A stretch of 56,404 nucleotides of DNA from Phormidium ambiguum IAM M-71 (GCF_001904725.1 NZ_MRCE01000004.1:1-56404), one strand, 5' to 3'. Positions 1 to 9,569 are shown, counted from the stretch's first letter. Made by a program: numbers and translations. The notes: a model not told the origin generated them from the letters alone.

Positions 1-2
1 CA

Positions 3-257
3 CCGCCCGGCCCACCACCAGGCCCACCGCCCGGCCCACCACCAGGCCCACCGCCAGGCCCACCACCAGGCCCACCGCCCGGCCCACCACCAGGCCCACC
101 GCCCGGCCCACCGCCAGGCCCACCGCCAGGCCCACCGCCAGGCCCACCGCCCGGCCCACCGCCCGGCCCACCGCCCGGCCCACCACCAGGCCCACCGCCA
201 GGCCCACCGCCAGGCCCACCGCCCGGCCCACCGCCAGGCCCACCGTCTGAGGCGTAA
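3..257 (+). CDS. C-terminal end of a Pro-Pro-Gly repeat protein (truncated by window edge)
   Basis: A single forward frame is open from the left edge to a TAA at 255-257. It reads about 20 copies of the four-residue unit PPGP/PPPG and ends in Ser-Glu-Ala. The DNA unit is a 12-mer (CCACCGCCNGGC) in which only wobble positions vary, which is typical of coding tandem repeats held by selection or recent expansion. A stable inverted repeat follows at 299-332. The reverse strand is also open as a Gly-rich GGPG repeat, so the coding strand is not certain. The stop just after the repeat and the hairpin beyond it favour the forward strand. The function is unknown; such tails are usually linkers or surface-exposed segments. 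Confidence 0.45.
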   Translation, partial: PPGPPPGPPPGPPPGPPPGPPPGPPPGPPPGPPPGPPPGPPPGPPPGPPPGPPPGPPPGPPPGPPPGPPPGPPPGPPPGPPSEA

Positions 258-298
258 AGGTGGTGGAGTTTAAGCAAAGTAGGGGGTTATTAAAACTA

Positions 299-332
299 GA
301 TGGAGATTTCTGAAAAACTTCTCCATCTCCCC
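299..332. terminator. Hairpin after the PPG-repeat ORF
   Basis: A perfect 9 bp inverted repeat (AGATGGAGA / TCTCCATCT) encloses a loop of about 13 nt, 42 bases after the stop of the repeat ORF. It has no long T-run, so it is a weak candidate terminator. Confidence 0.35.
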
Positions 333-338
333 TGAGCT

Positions 339-406
339 AAAGCGCAGATTTATTATTCTTGTAAAACCCGTTTTTAGGTTTATCTTGAATACTAAATCTG
401 CGCTTT
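339..406. repeat. Palindromic element, 14 bp perfect arms
   Basis: AAAGCGCAGATTTA at 339-352 is the exact reverse complement of 393-406. The 40-nt interior holds a smaller AAACC/GGTTT stem. The arm sequence AATCTGCGCTT recurs at about 54720, so this is a dispersed repeat rather than a unique terminator. It lies between the PPG-repeat ORF and the CHASE2 kinase gene, which converge here. Confidence 0.5.
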
Positions 407-572
407 ACAGACTTTAATTTTATTTGCTATAGAACTTACGCAATGGCCTTAAATTATGGTGAAATGGTGCATTGCGTTATTACAAATACGCCCTACAAAT
501 GGTTAGAATGATTATTAGCATTTACTATTTTTTCATGAACATTTTTTATGCTAGGTAATGCTAACTAATAAC

Positions 573-3071
573 TTAATTATTAGGTGGCAAGGAGCAGGTT
601 TGAGAGTCTTCGAGAGTCCAATTTTTTGTGGGATGATTATTTTCTGAAAAATCTGTCATTTCTAAGGAATTATTTGTCCAGTTTTGGGTATCAATTTCGG
701 GATTTGAAGCATCTGTTATTTCTAGTGAAGCTTCTGTCCAATCTCTAGTGGGTATGTTGAATTCTAGAGGATTGCTTCTTTCTGATTGATTTTTTGTGGA
801 AGAAGAAGCATAATTGGGGCTATTAATTAAATTTGACAGATCTTCTATTACTTCTGAAGTAGTTTGATATCTTTGGTTAAAATCGTAGTAGACCATTTTG
901 CTAACAATAGCTGCTAGTTCTGGACTAATTTGTACTTTATGTGTCCACAAGATTTCTCCGGTTTTTGCGTCTTGAATTAATTGCGTCGGGGAAACGCCTG
1001 TAAGGGCTTTAATTGCGGTCATTCCTAATGCGTAGATGTCGCTGTTTGGTCGTGGTCTACCACTACATTGTTCATGAGGTGCGTAACCTTGTGTACCAAT
1101 AGCGACGGTGAAGCGAGTTGAGCCTTCACTGTTGAGTAATTGGGTACTAATTTGTTTGACGGCACCGAAATCTATGAGGACTAATTTCTGATCTGAGTGT
1201 CGTCTAATTATGTTGTTGGGTTTGATGTCTCGGTGAATAACTCCGTTACTATGAACGAATTCTAATACGTTGAGGAGTTCTTTTAACATATTGATAACTT
1301 CGGCTTCGGAAAGTTGTTTGCCGTGTGGTAGTTCGTCTTCTAAGGAATGTCCATCAATAAATTCTTGTACGAGGTAGAATTCTTCTTTTTCTTCAAAGTA
1401 AGCTAAAAGTTGGGGAATTTGCTCGTGTTTACCTAGTTGTTCTAAGGCTTCTGCTTCTCGCGGGAATAAACGTCTAGCTAATTCTAAATGTTTGGGGTTA
1501 TGAATGTCTGGTTTAAGTTGTTTGACGACGCATAATGGTTTGCCTGGTCGCTGGGTGTCTTGGGCTATGTAGGTTTCGCCAAATCCTCCTGCACCTAAAA
1601 TTTTAATGATTTCGTAGCGACCGCCAATTACTTTGCTTGATGATTCTAGGTCTTTTATGGGTAGTAGATCTGATAAGTCGTCTTGTTGGCTGATGATTTC
1701 TTTGACGATCGGTGATGTTGCATATCGCTTTAAGGTTTGCCGGAGTTGGAGTTTTTTGACTTTTTGTTCGGCTGCTTCGGTTGTTGAGTAGCTGATGCCG
1801 ATGAGGGCGATCGCCATCATTGGCATAGCTGTGGGTAAAATTTTGTATGTGTGAATAAAGGTGATATAGCTGATACTTCCCCAAGCAATCATGACTCCTA
1901 TGGTGTAGGTTAATCTATTGACATTAGTTTTTGGTTTGTTAAGTACGATCGCTGCGCTACTAATACCTATTAGTACGAATATGGCTTGGATCAGTGGATG
2001 AGAAATTGCTTTGGCGAGGGCTGTTCCTTGTTGCAAGCTGGCGATCGCATTGGCATGAATTTCTACTCCTGGCATTTCTGATGCGAATGCCGTTGCATAA
2101 AAATCTTTTAAACTGGTATCAGTCGCCCCAATTAATACAATTTTATCTTTAAATTCATGACTAATTTTTTTCCATTCTTCGGGAACTAATACTTGCCAAA
2201 AGGAAATTTCTTTAAATGTTCCTTTGGGGCCATAGAAATTGATATAGTCACCTTTAGCTGGCGGATAATTTATTTTAGCTGCTTGTAATGTTGCTTCGGC
2301 AAAGTCAAACCCTGGTTTTTTTAGTTTTAGATTGTCAGTAGCTTGCAATTGATGTTGATAAATTGCGGCTAATTTTTTTCGATAAGCATTAGCGAAACGG
2401 TGAATTTTTCCATTTGGTTCTAACAAATAATTGATTGAACCTAGAGAAATAGGATTAGTTTTTAATGTGTCTAATGGTTCTATTAGTTGTATTTTTGGGC
2501 CTGTAGGTGTGTTTAATTCATCGTAAGCTGCTGGTAAAGTAATCCGACCTGCATAGCGTTGTAATGTTTGTTTTAATCGGCGATCGTCTGCGGTGCCATA
2601 ACTGCTGGGGTCAACAAATTCTATATCTACGGCTACAGATTTTGCTCCGGCTGCCATTAGGTTATCAATTGCTTGTGCATAAGCTGTTCTTTTGAAAGGA
2701 AAGCCTTGTAGAGGTTCTAAAGTAGCATGGATTTTGGGATTCATTTGATATAATTGCCGGGGAATTGATAATGAATCATTATCGATCGCTAAAATGACGA
2801 TATTATTTGGTGGAGCTACTGGGCCACGTAGTTGAAAAAATATGTTTTGGATGTCATATTCAAATTTTTGTACTAGTTGCCAATTCATTCCTGTGGCGAT
2901 CGCAGCTGCCGTTGCCCACAAGCCAGCACAAACATGACCCCAATGATGAAAGCGCTGTTTCTGCAATACTTTACTTTTTGGTTTGGCCGTAGTTAATTTA
3001 CTTTTTATGGTTGATAATTCTGTTGTCGTCTGCTCTGAATTACTAGAGGTTATGGTTGGATCTGAAGACAT
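573..3071 (-). CDS. CHASE2 sensor Ser/Thr protein kinase
   Basis: This 832-residue membrane kinase has one transmembrane segment at about 46-66, an extracytoplasmic CHASE2 sensor at about 70-350, three membrane segments at about 357-378, 386-407 and 411-431, and a cytoplasmic Hanks-type kinase at about 485-750. The kinase looks catalytically complete: glycine loop GAGGFGET at 493-500, ATP lysine K517, HRDIKPNN at 613-620 and DFG at 634-636. The architecture is common in filamentous cyanobacteria and implies an environmental signal passed to protein phosphorylation; the ligand is unknown. The C-terminal 60 residues hold three imperfect repeats around a W-T-x-x-S-L-E core, possibly substrate or docking motifs. 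The gene appears to be transcribed alone, with about 1.5 kb of gene-poor sequence upstream. Confidence 0.93.
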   Translation of the reverse strand: MSSDPTITSSNSEQTTTELSTIKSKLTTAKPKSKVLQKQRFHHWGHVCAGLWATAAAIATGMNWQLVQKFEYDIQNIFFQLRGPVAPPNNIVILAIDNDSLSIPRQLYQMNPKIHATLEPLQGFPFKRTAYAQAIDNLMAAGAKSVAVDIEFVDPSSYGTADDRRLKQTLQRYAGRITLPAAYDELNTPTGPKIQLIEPLDTLKTNPISLGSINYLLEPNGKIHRFANAYRKKLAAIYQHQLQATDNLKLKKPGFDFAEATLQAAKINYPPAKGDYINFYGPKGTFKEISFWQVLVPEEWKKISHEFKDKIVLIGATDTSLKDFYATAFASEMPGVEIHANAIASLQQGTALAKAISHPLIQAIFVLIGISSAAIVLNKPKTNVNRLTYTIGVMIAWGSISYITFIHTYKILPTAMPMMAIALIGISYSTTEAAEQKVKKLQLRQTLKRYATSPIVKEIISQQDDLSDLLPIKDLESSSKVIGGRYEIIKILGAGGFGETYIAQDTQRPGKPLCVVKQLKPDIHNPKHLELARRLFPREAEALEQLGKHEQIPQLLAYFEEKEEFYLVQEFIDGHSLEDELPHGKQLSEAEVINMLKELLNVLEFVHSNGVIHRDIKPNNIIRRHSDQKLVLIDFGAVKQISTQLLNSEGSTRFTVAIGTQGYAPHEQCSGRPRPNSDIYALGMTAIKALTGVSPTQLIQDAKTGEILWTHKVQISPELAAIVSKMVYYDFNQRYQTTSEVIEDLSNLINSPNYASSSTKNQSERSNPLEFNIPTRDWTEASLEITDASNPEIDTQNWTNNSLEMTDFSENNHPTKNWTLEDSQTCSLPPNN

Positions 3072-4578
3072 ATTTTACCTCTCAAATTGAATGAATTATT
3101 TATGATTTACAGTTTTTAATCTTGATTTTTTATTCCTTACTCAGAATAACCACTTTTCCAATTATCTCTTTACTACTACAGGTATATTTTGACTTTACTT
3201 AATTGATTTTAATGTTTGGCAATTTTGGTTATCTTTTATTACCGTTTTGAGCAAAATAACTCTTTGCCTAGTATAACCGCGATCGTCAGATTATCCACAG
3301 CATTACCCAAGAATTAACTGTGATTTTTTATACAAGGATTTATCTGATAATTTATGGCGATCGGGAATCTAACTATAGCAAATTTACCAGTTAATTATAT
3401 GGCTTAGGCTGTTAATGACGAGTCAATAGTAGGTGGTCGCTGCCAGGAGGAAAGAAAATTATTCTGTGACTTATCACCAATACTAATAACTAAGTAAATA
3501 AATACAACTTGAGTTTATTACTTTTCTCTAAATTAGGGAAAATATTAACGATCCTTCAAATTATAGAACAACCGTGTAGCGAATTTGTTAGTATTAGCGA
3601 TCGCTTAATCAAGTAAAGCCTTACTGAAACCGCTTAAAAAGCAATTTGAATAGTTACGGAATTTTAAACTTATATACCATCCGCACAAAAGCTACTAACA
3701 ACAATTAAGTTAATACGTGCAAGAAGGTATCAGACAGAGGACAGAGTATATCAGTAAAAAGTTTGTCACTCTCAATTTTCTAGTTATCGCAAGTGTATAG
3801 TTACTTTTACTGTGTGGCGCTAGTTTACTCCCAAGGTATTGGGAAATAAATATATTAGCTTCTTGACCTTGGGACACTTTCTGTCCTAACCTGACTACAT
3901 TGTTAATTTATGCTTGTCGATCGCTAATGTAAATCCACTTTCCTATAATTTAAACTTAGGACTTACCAATGGTTACGTTAGCTAGTAACTCAGAGATAGA
4001 TAGGTGACTGCCCAAGCAAGGAAAGCAGAAAACCAATCTCTAGTTACAGTGAAACATATCTAGGCTAGTATTACTGAGAAATGTAAAGAGGAACTAACTG
4101 ATGGAAAACGACTAACTTAAGCCCACTCAACGAAGAATTTCCTGGTTTGTTGATTGGATACCGAAAATATATTTTTTGTCAAGTAGCTTAGTTAGTACAA
4201 TTAAGTTAGCTGACAAGAAATTCTGAAACTGGTCATACCATGCAATTTACTTCTTGTAGAGCTAGGCTAGAGATAAGCAAAATTAAGTAATTTTACCGGG
4301 AGAGGAAAATATGTACTACGATTAAGACACAAAAGCAATCAATTGAATAAATTTAGTAAGGTAGAGTGAAAATAGGATCGACAGTCCCAAAGCCACTCTA
4401 TAAAAGTGACTCTCCTCTAGGAAACTCGATTATATAGACAATTTCTAAGCTTGAAGAAGTATAAATAAAAGTTTAACTAACTAGTAAAAGACTTCTTATT
4501 AACTTTAGGTAGGCAGAGTTGCTATAATTGAGTATTCCACTTTAAATACTTTTCTACAAATTTTAGCAGTAAGTTTCT
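3072..4578. other. 1.5 kb gene-poor region with local RNA-like hairpins
   Basis: No ORF above 60 codons with coding character was found on either strand. A TTATCCACA nonamer (DnaA-box-like) sits near 3290 but is solitary. At 3830-3886 a CCCAAGGT/ACCTTGGG stem is followed directly by a GGACA-CTTTC-TGTCC hairpin, the most structured part of the stretch. The region is A+T-rich and has few HIP1 sites. It could hold a small RNA and the promoter of the LabA-like gene. I cannot assign either. Confidence 0.4.
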
Positions 4579-5097
4579 ATGGCTAATTCAAAGAACCGTC
4601 TTTCTATTTTTGTAGACGGGAACAATATGTTCTACGCCCAACAAAAAAATGGTTGGTTTTTCGATCCCCGTCGTGTTTTGCAGTATTTCACTAACGATCC
4701 AGATATAAATCTAATCAATGCTTTTTGGTATACAGGATTAAAAGATCCCCAAGATCAAAGAGGATTTAGGGATGCGTTAATTAGTTTAGGATATACAGTT
4801 CGGACAAAGATTCTCAAAGAGTATTACGACGATAGTTCTGGTAGATATTCACAAAAAGCTAATTTAGATATAGAAATCGTAGTTGATATGTTCAATACCG
4901 TCGATCAGTACGATCAAGTGGTTTTATTTAGTGGTGATGGCGATTTTGAAAGAGCGATCGAACTATTAAGGTCAAAAAATACTCATATAACAGTAGTTTC
5001 TACTGAAGGAATGATAGCAAGAGAATTACGTAATGCTACAGATAGATACATTGACCTAAATGATATCCGCGAACACATTGAAAAAATAGATTATTAA
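4579..5097 (+). CDS. LabA-like NYN-domain protein
   Basis: The 172-residue product is a single NYN (PIN-like) domain of the LabA/DUF88 family. The acidic residues expected for a metal-dependent nuclease site are visible: D13 in FVDGNN, D97 and D103 in LDIEIVVDMF, and D120/D122 in SGDGDF. In Synechococcus, LabA acts in negative feedback of circadian output; other family members are RNases or RNA-binding proteins. The family assignment is firm, but a clock role here is only inferred. The gene is probably monocistronic, preceded by the long gene-poor region and separated by 175 bases from leuA. No strong ribosome-binding site is visible before this ATG. Confidence 0.88.
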   Translation: MANSKNRLSIFVDGNNMFYAQQKNGWFFDPRRVLQYFTNDPDINLINAFWYTGLKDPQDQRGFRDALISLGYTVRTKILKEYYDDSSGRYSQKANLDIEIVVDMFNTVDQYDQVVLFSGDGDFERAIELLRSKNTHITVVSTEGMIARELRNATDRYIDLNDIREHIEKIDY

Positions 5098-5272
5098 TGT
5101 TGGAACGCTAATTAGTAATAGTTGTTACCTCTAGGTCAAAAATGAATGGTTAAAAAAGTAATAGGTAATTGGTGGATGGTAGTTTATTGCCAAAAGTCAG
5201 TTACCTATACTTATTCGCAAATGATTAAAAGTTTTAATTTGCAATAATATTCAGTTACAGGAGGCTGAAAAA

Positions 5273-6892
5273 ATGGATACAAACCAAGACAGAATTATAA
5301 TCTTTGATACCACATTACGAGATGGCGAACAATGTCCCGGCGCTACCTTAAATGTGGATGAAAAATTGTTGATTGCCAAACAATTAGCACGTTTGGGAGT
5401 TGATGTTATAGAAGCGGGATTTGCGGTAGCGAGTCCGGGAGATTTTGAAGCGGTAAATCGCATTGCCCAAACTGTAGGTACACCAGATGGGCCGATTATT
5501 TGTAGTTTAGCTAGGGCGGTACAAAAAGATATTCAAACTGCTGCTGAAGCTTTAAAACCTGCGGCGAAACCGCGAATTCACACCTTTATTGCGACTTCTG
5601 ATATTCACTTAAAGTATAAGTTGAAAAAGACGCGATCGGAAGTTTTGGCTATTGCTGAAGAAATGGTCGCTTATGCAAAATCCTTTGTGGATGATGTAGA
5701 ATTCTCCCCCGAAGATGCAGGGCGTAGCGATCCAGAATTTTTGTATGAAATGTTGGAAAAGGCGATCGCAGCTGGCGCAACTACAGTAAACATTCCTGAC
5801 ACCGTAGGATACACCACCCCTGCTGAATTTGGTGCATTAATTAAAGGGATTAAAGAAAACGTTCCCAACATCGATAAAGCAATTATTTCCGTTCACGGAC
5901 ACAATGATTTAGGTTTAGCAGTTGCTAACTTCTTGGAAGCGGTAAAAAATGGTGCCAGACAATTAGAATGCACCATTAATGGTATTGGCGAACGGGCGGG
6001 AAATGCGGCTTTAGAAGAATTAGTAATGGCGCTTCATGTGCGGCGACAATATTACAATCCTTACTTGGGTCGTCCAGTAGATTCGGAAGCACCATTAACT
6101 AACATTGACACTCAGCAAATTTACAAAACATCGCGGTTAGTTTCTAATTTAACTGGGATGTTGGTACAACCGAATAAAGCGATCGTTGGGGCGAATGCTT
6201 TTGCCCATGAATCAGGCATTCACCAAGATGGAGTTTTGAAAAATAAACTCACTTATGAAATCATGGATGCTCAATTGATTGGTTTAAATAACAATCAAAT
6301 TGTCTTGGGTAAACATTCCGGTCGTCATGCTTTTGGGGCGCGGTTGAAAGAATTGGGTTTTGAACTTTCCGAAGGCGATTTAAACAAAGCTTTCATCAGA
6401 TTTAAGGAAGTTGCTGACAAGAAGAAAGAGATTTCTGATTGGGATTTGGAAGCAATTGTTAATGATGAAATTCAGCAAGCACCTGACCTTTTCCGGGTAG
6501 AATTGGTACAGGTTTCTTGTGGTAGTAATGCTTGTCCAACGGCAACAGTAACTTTGCGAACTCCTGAAGGTAAAGAGTTGACTGATGCGGCGATCGGTAC
6601 TGGCCCTGTTGATGCAGTTTATAAGGCAATTAATCGGGTGGTAAATGTGCCAAATCAGTTAATTGAGTTTTCTGTTCAGTCAGTGACTGCGGGTATTGAT
6701 GCGATCGGGGAAGTGACTATTCGGTTAAAGTATGGAGAAAGAATTTTCTCTGGTCATTCAGCAAATACTGATATTATTGTCGCTTCGGCTCAAGCTTATA
6801 TTAATGCTTTGAATCGTCTTTATGCGGCGTTGAATAAGCAGGAGGAAGCTGGTAAAGCTGAGGGAAATACTTCTGCTGCTGCTTCTGTTTAG
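5273..6892 (+). CDS. leuA: 2-isopropylmalate synthase
   Basis: LeuA condenses acetyl-CoA with 2-oxoisovalerate in the first committed step of leucine synthesis. The 539-residue protein has the HMGL-like TIM barrel with [10 protein letters not shown] at 11-20 (metal and substrate binding), the HGHNDLG metal-binding motif in the middle of the barrel, and a C-terminal leucine-sensing regulatory domain from about residue 390. The length is normal for the bacterial long form. The start is well supported by AGGAGG seven bases upstream of ATG. The gene ends in an Ala/Ser-rich tail and is followed by a strong intrinsic terminator, so it is likely a single-gene unit. No attenuator leader was recognised in the 175-base upstream gap. 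Confidence 0.96.
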   Translation: MDTNQDRIIIFDTTLRDGEQCPGATLNVDEKLLIAKQLARLGVDVIEAGFAVASPGDFEAVNRIAQTVGTPDGPIICSLARAVQKDIQTAAEALKPAAKPRIHTFIATSDIHLKYKLKKTRSEVLAIAEEMVAYAKSFVDDVEFSPEDAGRSDPEFLYEMLEKAIAAGATTVNIPDTVGYTTPAEFGALIKGIKENVPNIDKAIISVHGHNDLGLAVANFLEAVKNGARQLECTINGIGERAGNAALEELVMALHVRRQYYNPYLGRPVDSEAPLTNIDTQQIYKTSRLVSNLTGMLVQPNKAIVGANAFAHESGIHQDGVLKNKLTYEIMDAQLIGLNNNQIVLGKHSGRHAFGARLKELGFELSEGDLNKAFIRFKEVADKKKEISDWDLEAIVNDEIQQAPDLFRVELVQVSCGSNACPTATVTLRTPEGKELTDAAIGTGPVDAVYKAINRVVNVPNQLIEFSVQSVTAGIDAIGEVTIRLKYGERIFSGHSANTDIIVASAQAYINALNRLYAALNKQEEAGKAEGNTSAAASV

Positions 6893-6914
6893 GTTTTGAA
6901 AGGTTACTTTTTGG

Positions 6915-6948
6915 GCACGAAGGGAGGTTTCCTTTCGTGCTTTTTTTT
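6915..6948 (+). terminator. Intrinsic terminator of leuA
   Basis: A GCACGAA(A)GG stem pairs with CCTTTCGTGC around a short purine-rich loop and is followed by eight T residues, 23 bases after the leuA stop. Confidence 0.9.
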
Positions 6949-7035
6949 AACCACAGATCTCCACAGATGAATGCAGATGAACGCGGATTTAGCTTGCTTC
7001 CCCGAAGGAGTACGCAGATGTAGATGTAGATTTTT
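6949..7035. repeat. CAGATG-type short tandem repeat cluster
   Basis: Degenerate tandem copies of CACAGATG/AACGCAGATG. The same family recurs at 10202, 11695, 11794 and 13913. It resembles cyanobacterial short tandem repetitive repeats and is not coding. Confidence 0.6.
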
Positions 7036-7213
7036 TGTTGGGTGAATGGAGGGTTTTGAATTATGTTTTAGTGGTGCGATCGCACTTAGAAAAATAGCAA
7101 AATATCTTAACAACGATCGCCAAATCCTTTATAAATTCCTCAACATTCATTTTTATTATTTTTATATAAAAAAATTTTGAAAAGCTTTTCAGTTTTAAGG
7201 AGAAGTGATATTT

Positions 7214-8155
7214 ATGACGACTCAACTTACTGAAATCGGCTGGAATGGATCTTTTGGTTCTGGTATATGGACGAATCAAGCTGATATTGTTAATTTAGGC
7301 GACAGAGTTATCGTAGACGAAGGTGTTGTAGTCAACACCTTGGATGGTAATGATGTTATTTCTGGCCGCGTTGGAACTGGCCCTAGCTTCATAAACAAAG
7401 GGACGATTAACACTGGAAGCGGTGACGATACCATTCGAGGCAGCGGATTTAGGCTTGGCGATGGCCTCCTCAACACTGGGACAATTAAGACTGGAAGTGG
7501 TGACGATATCATCGAAGCTAGTGGGGATGCACAGGGTCTTATAAACTCTGGGACAATTAACACAGGCGACGGTAACGATATCATCAAAGCCAATGCTAAC
7601 CACTCGGCTCCCTTGTTCAATACTGGCTTGATTGAGACTGGCAACGGTGACGATATCATCACTCAAGGTCTATACGCTGATAGCATCGGAAACACAGGGA
7701 CAATTAATACTGGAAACGGTAACGATATCATCAATGGTAATGAATTTGGTGGTAAGACTATTAGAAACACTGGCCTGATTGAGACTGGCAACGGTGACGA
7801 TATCATCAATCAGAACGCTCTTGGAAGTATCATTTTTAACACAGGTCTAATTACGACTGGTAATGGCAATGATACCGTCAATGGTGGGATAGAGACACTC
7901 AGCGGAGGGGCTGGCAGCATCGATTTGGGCAACGGCGATGATTTGATTTACGGCTTTTGGGCGCAAAACGTGAACGGAGGTCGAGGTTTTGATACTGCCA
8001 AGTTAGGGATTGCTTACGATCAAACTCTTTTATCCGTTGGTAGTTCCTTTGACATTCAAATTGGAGACATGAATTTCACGAACGTGGAAAAGTTTGTGTT
8101 TAGCACTGGGGAAACGTTCAGTCTCCAAAATTTACAAGCGCAAGTCATCATCTAA
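7214..8155 (+). CDS. RTX-like calcium-binding repeat protein
   Basis: The 313-residue product is built of about seven repeats of roughly 26-30 residues around the core (I/L)xTGxGDD(I/T)I, each preceded by an (N)TGTI or (N)TGLI strand. This resembles the glycine/aspartate nonapeptides of RTX beta-rolls that bind calcium outside the cell. There is no cleavable signal peptide, which fits type I secretion through a C-terminal signal; the last 50 residues (VEKFVFSTGETFSL) look like the usual post-RTX segment. ATG at 7214 is preferred over GTG at 7205 because AAGGAG at 7197-7202 is spaced correctly for it. No secretion genes are adjacent. The role is unknown; adhesion or a surface layer is plausible. 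Confidence 0.8.
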   Translation: MTTQLTEIGWNGSFGSGIWTNQADIVNLGDRVIVDEGVVVNTLDGNDVISGRVGTGPSFINKGTINTGSGDDTIRGSGFRLGDGLLNTGTIKTGSGDDIIEASGDAQGLINSGTINTGDGNDIIKANANHSAPLFNTGLIETGNGDDIITQGLYADSIGNTGTINTGNGNDIINGNEFGGKTIRNTGLIETGNGDDIINQNALGSIIFNTGLITTGNGNDTVNGGIETLSGGAGSIDLGNGDDLIYGFWAQNVNGGRGFDTAKLGIAYDQTLLSVGSSFDIQIGDMNFTNVEKFVFSTGETFSLQNLQAQVII

Positions 8156-8280
8156 ATATTACACTCCATCAAGATTGACTATTGAAACTTCTTAGCGACG
8201 CACTTCCATTACACTGCGCGATCGCTTTTTTTCTTCCTAAAAAATGTTCAACAATTAAGTTTGATAGAGTTCGTTAATCT

Positions 8281-8383
8281 TAGGACTTACGCACTGAAAC
8301 TAATTCTCGTTGTTCTGGGCATCGCTTATGAGGCTAAAAGGCTCATTCTCTCGTTGAAAATTTGGCTGAGTGCGTAAGTCCTA
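8281..8383. mobile_element. MITE-like palindromic element, 15 bp terminal inverted repeats
   Basis: TAGGACTTACGCACT at 8281-8295 is the exact reverse complement of 8369-8383. The 103 bp element has TA at both outer ends, as expected for a Tc1/mariner or IS630-type miniature element. It has no ORF. Related half-elements occur elsewhere in the window (GAACTTACGCA near 431, AGGACTTAC near 3958). Its right end forms the last dozen codons of the GNAT gene. Confidence 0.75.
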
Positions 8384-8825
8384 TTGATTTATAAACATCC
8401 CGTCGAACAATCTCCATAAACACTATAGAATCAGAACTCTTCACCTCTTGAAATCCAAAGTGTCGATAAAGTTCCTGTGCATCTTTCGTCGCTAACAACC
8501 ATCGCCGCAAACCTTGCACTTCGGGATGCTGTAACATTGTTTCAACTAACCATTTTCCCAAACCCAAACCGCGATATTCTTCTAAAATAAACACATCAGA
8601 AAAATAAGCAAAAGTCGCATAATCTGTAATTAATCTACCAAATCCTACTTGTTTATCACCTTCATAAACTCCAAAACAGAAAGAGTTGTTAATACATTTT
8701 TCGACAACTGATAAAGGAATGTTTTCCGCCCAATAGGAGTTTTTTAGGAAGTTGTGAATTGTTTCTAGGTTCAATTTCCCTTTGTCTGTGCTGATGGAAA
8801 ATCGGTTTTTTAACTCTTCATTCAT
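8343..8825 (-). CDS. GNAT-family N-acetyltransferase
   Basis: A 160-residue GNAT acyltransferase. The acetyl-CoA pyrophosphate-binding motif appears as EYRGLGLGKWLV (the R/Q-x-x-G-x-G/A signature), preceded by the FSDVFILE beta-4 strand and followed by the LYRHFGFQEV end motif. The closest general type is the stand-alone GNAT acting on small molecules or antibiotics; the substrate cannot be predicted. The conserved fold ends at about residue 147. The remaining 12-13 residues and the stop codon are supplied by the MITE-like repeat at 8281-8383, so the original C-terminus was probably replaced. The gene is monocistronic. Confidence 0.85.
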   Translation of the reverse strand: MNEELKNRFSISTDKGKLNLETIHNFLKNSYWAENIPLSVVEKCINNSFCFGVYEGDKQVGFGRLITDYATFAYFSDVFILEEYRGLGLGKWLVETMLQHPEVQGLRRWLLATKDAQELYRHFGFQEVKSSDSIVFMEIVRRDVYKSIGLTHSAKFSTRE

Positions 8826-8981
8826 TTTTGCTTGAAAAAAAGTGGAAATGGTAAGTTTTATTATATATTAATTGTTAAGGCGATCGAATAGTTGTCAAAT
8901 CCGAGCGGAATAGATGGGTTTAAATTATTTTTTAGTGGTGCGATCGCTTACAATAAAATTATCCCAATTATACCGATAAAA

Positions 8982-9200
8982 ATGCCAGAAAAAACATCCA
9001 CCTTACAAAAAGCAATTGAAGTAGTAGAAGCACTCTCTCTCGATGAACAAGCTATCCTGATCGATGTCATCGAAAAGCACTTGAAACAACAGCGTCGGAA
9101 TGAAATATTGCAAGCGGTTGCAGAATCACGTCAAGAGTATGCTGAAGGAAAAGTGCGTAGCGGTTCGATCGCAGATCTTTTAGAGGAGTTAGATAGTTGA
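8982..9200 (+). CDS. Type II antitoxin-like protein
   Basis: A 72-residue acidic protein starting with MPEKTSTLQKAIEVV. It is helical, with a basic stretch KHLKQQRR in the middle and an acidic C-terminus ending SIADLLEELDS, the layout of small antitoxins encoded just before a RelE-type toxin. ATG at 8982 is chosen; an in-frame extension to 8892 exists but begins in HIP1-rich non-coding sequence. The stop TGA overlaps the toxin ATG by one base (TGATG), which indicates translational coupling. It should bind and neutralise the toxin and repress the pair's promoter. This is inference from pairing and size. Confidence 0.7.
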   Translation: MPEKTSTLQKAIEVVEALSLDEQAILIDVIEKHLKQQRRNEILQAVAESRQEYAEGKVRSGSIADLLEELDS

Positions 9201-9475
9201 TGCGCTTGCTATGGAGTTCACGATTTATTCGAGATTTTAAGCGCATATCGCGTCGAAATCCACAACTACGAATTCTGGTTGAAAGAACATTACAACAACT
9301 AGCTGAAGATCCGTTTCACTCTAGTTTAGGAACTCATAAACTCAAAGGAGATTTGTCTGGTACGTGGTCATGTTCTATTGATTATAGCAACCGGATAATA
9401 TTTGAATTTGTACCGCATACAGAATCGCAAGAAGAAGCGATATTATTACATACATACCCTTGGTTCTCACGATGA
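9200..9475 (+). CDS. RelE/YafQ-family mRNA interferase toxin
   Basis: A 91-residue basic protein with the RelE/ParE superfamily pattern: SSRFIRDFKRISRRNPQ at the N-terminus, a central LAEDPF, then HKLKGDLSGTWSCSIDYSNRIIF (the GxWxxxxxxxxRIxF core), and a C-terminal strand ending LLHTYPWFSR. Members cleave ribosome-bound mRNA or inhibit gyrase. The YafQ-like HKL-x-G-x-L-x-G motif favours an interferase. The start is ATG at 9200, overlapping the antitoxin stop. It forms a complete two-gene module with the upstream gene. Confidence 0.85.
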   Translation: MRLLWSSRFIRDFKRISRRNPQLRILVERTLQQLAEDPFHSSLGTHKLKGDLSGTWSCSIDYSNRIIFEFVPHTESQEEAILLHTYPWFSR

Positions 9476-9569
9476 TGTTTACTGAAGCAAACGATTGAGA
9501 GAATAGTTGTCAAATCTTCTCGGAATCATTATCCTTCAAATAGAAATGAATCATGAAAGGAAAACTCAA

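Noticed and set aside
1..257. CRISPR array
   Set aside because: Units are 12-mers without spacers and in a continuous reading frame; no CRISPR-type repeat-spacer pattern was seen anywhere in the window.
3286..3299. TTATCCACA DnaA-box-like nonamer as a replication origin
   Set aside because: It is solitary, with no cluster of boxes and no dnaA or dnaN nearby.
4305..4325. GGAGAGGAAAAT-ATG followed by a four-codon ORF (and a similar one near 4098)
   Set aside because: Ribosome-binding-like sequence before ATG, but the frames stop after four codons; no evidence of a leader peptide.
7276..7666. Reverse-strand ORFs of 123-128 codons
   Set aside because: Shadows of the RTX repeats; their periodicity comes from the real gene on the plus strand.
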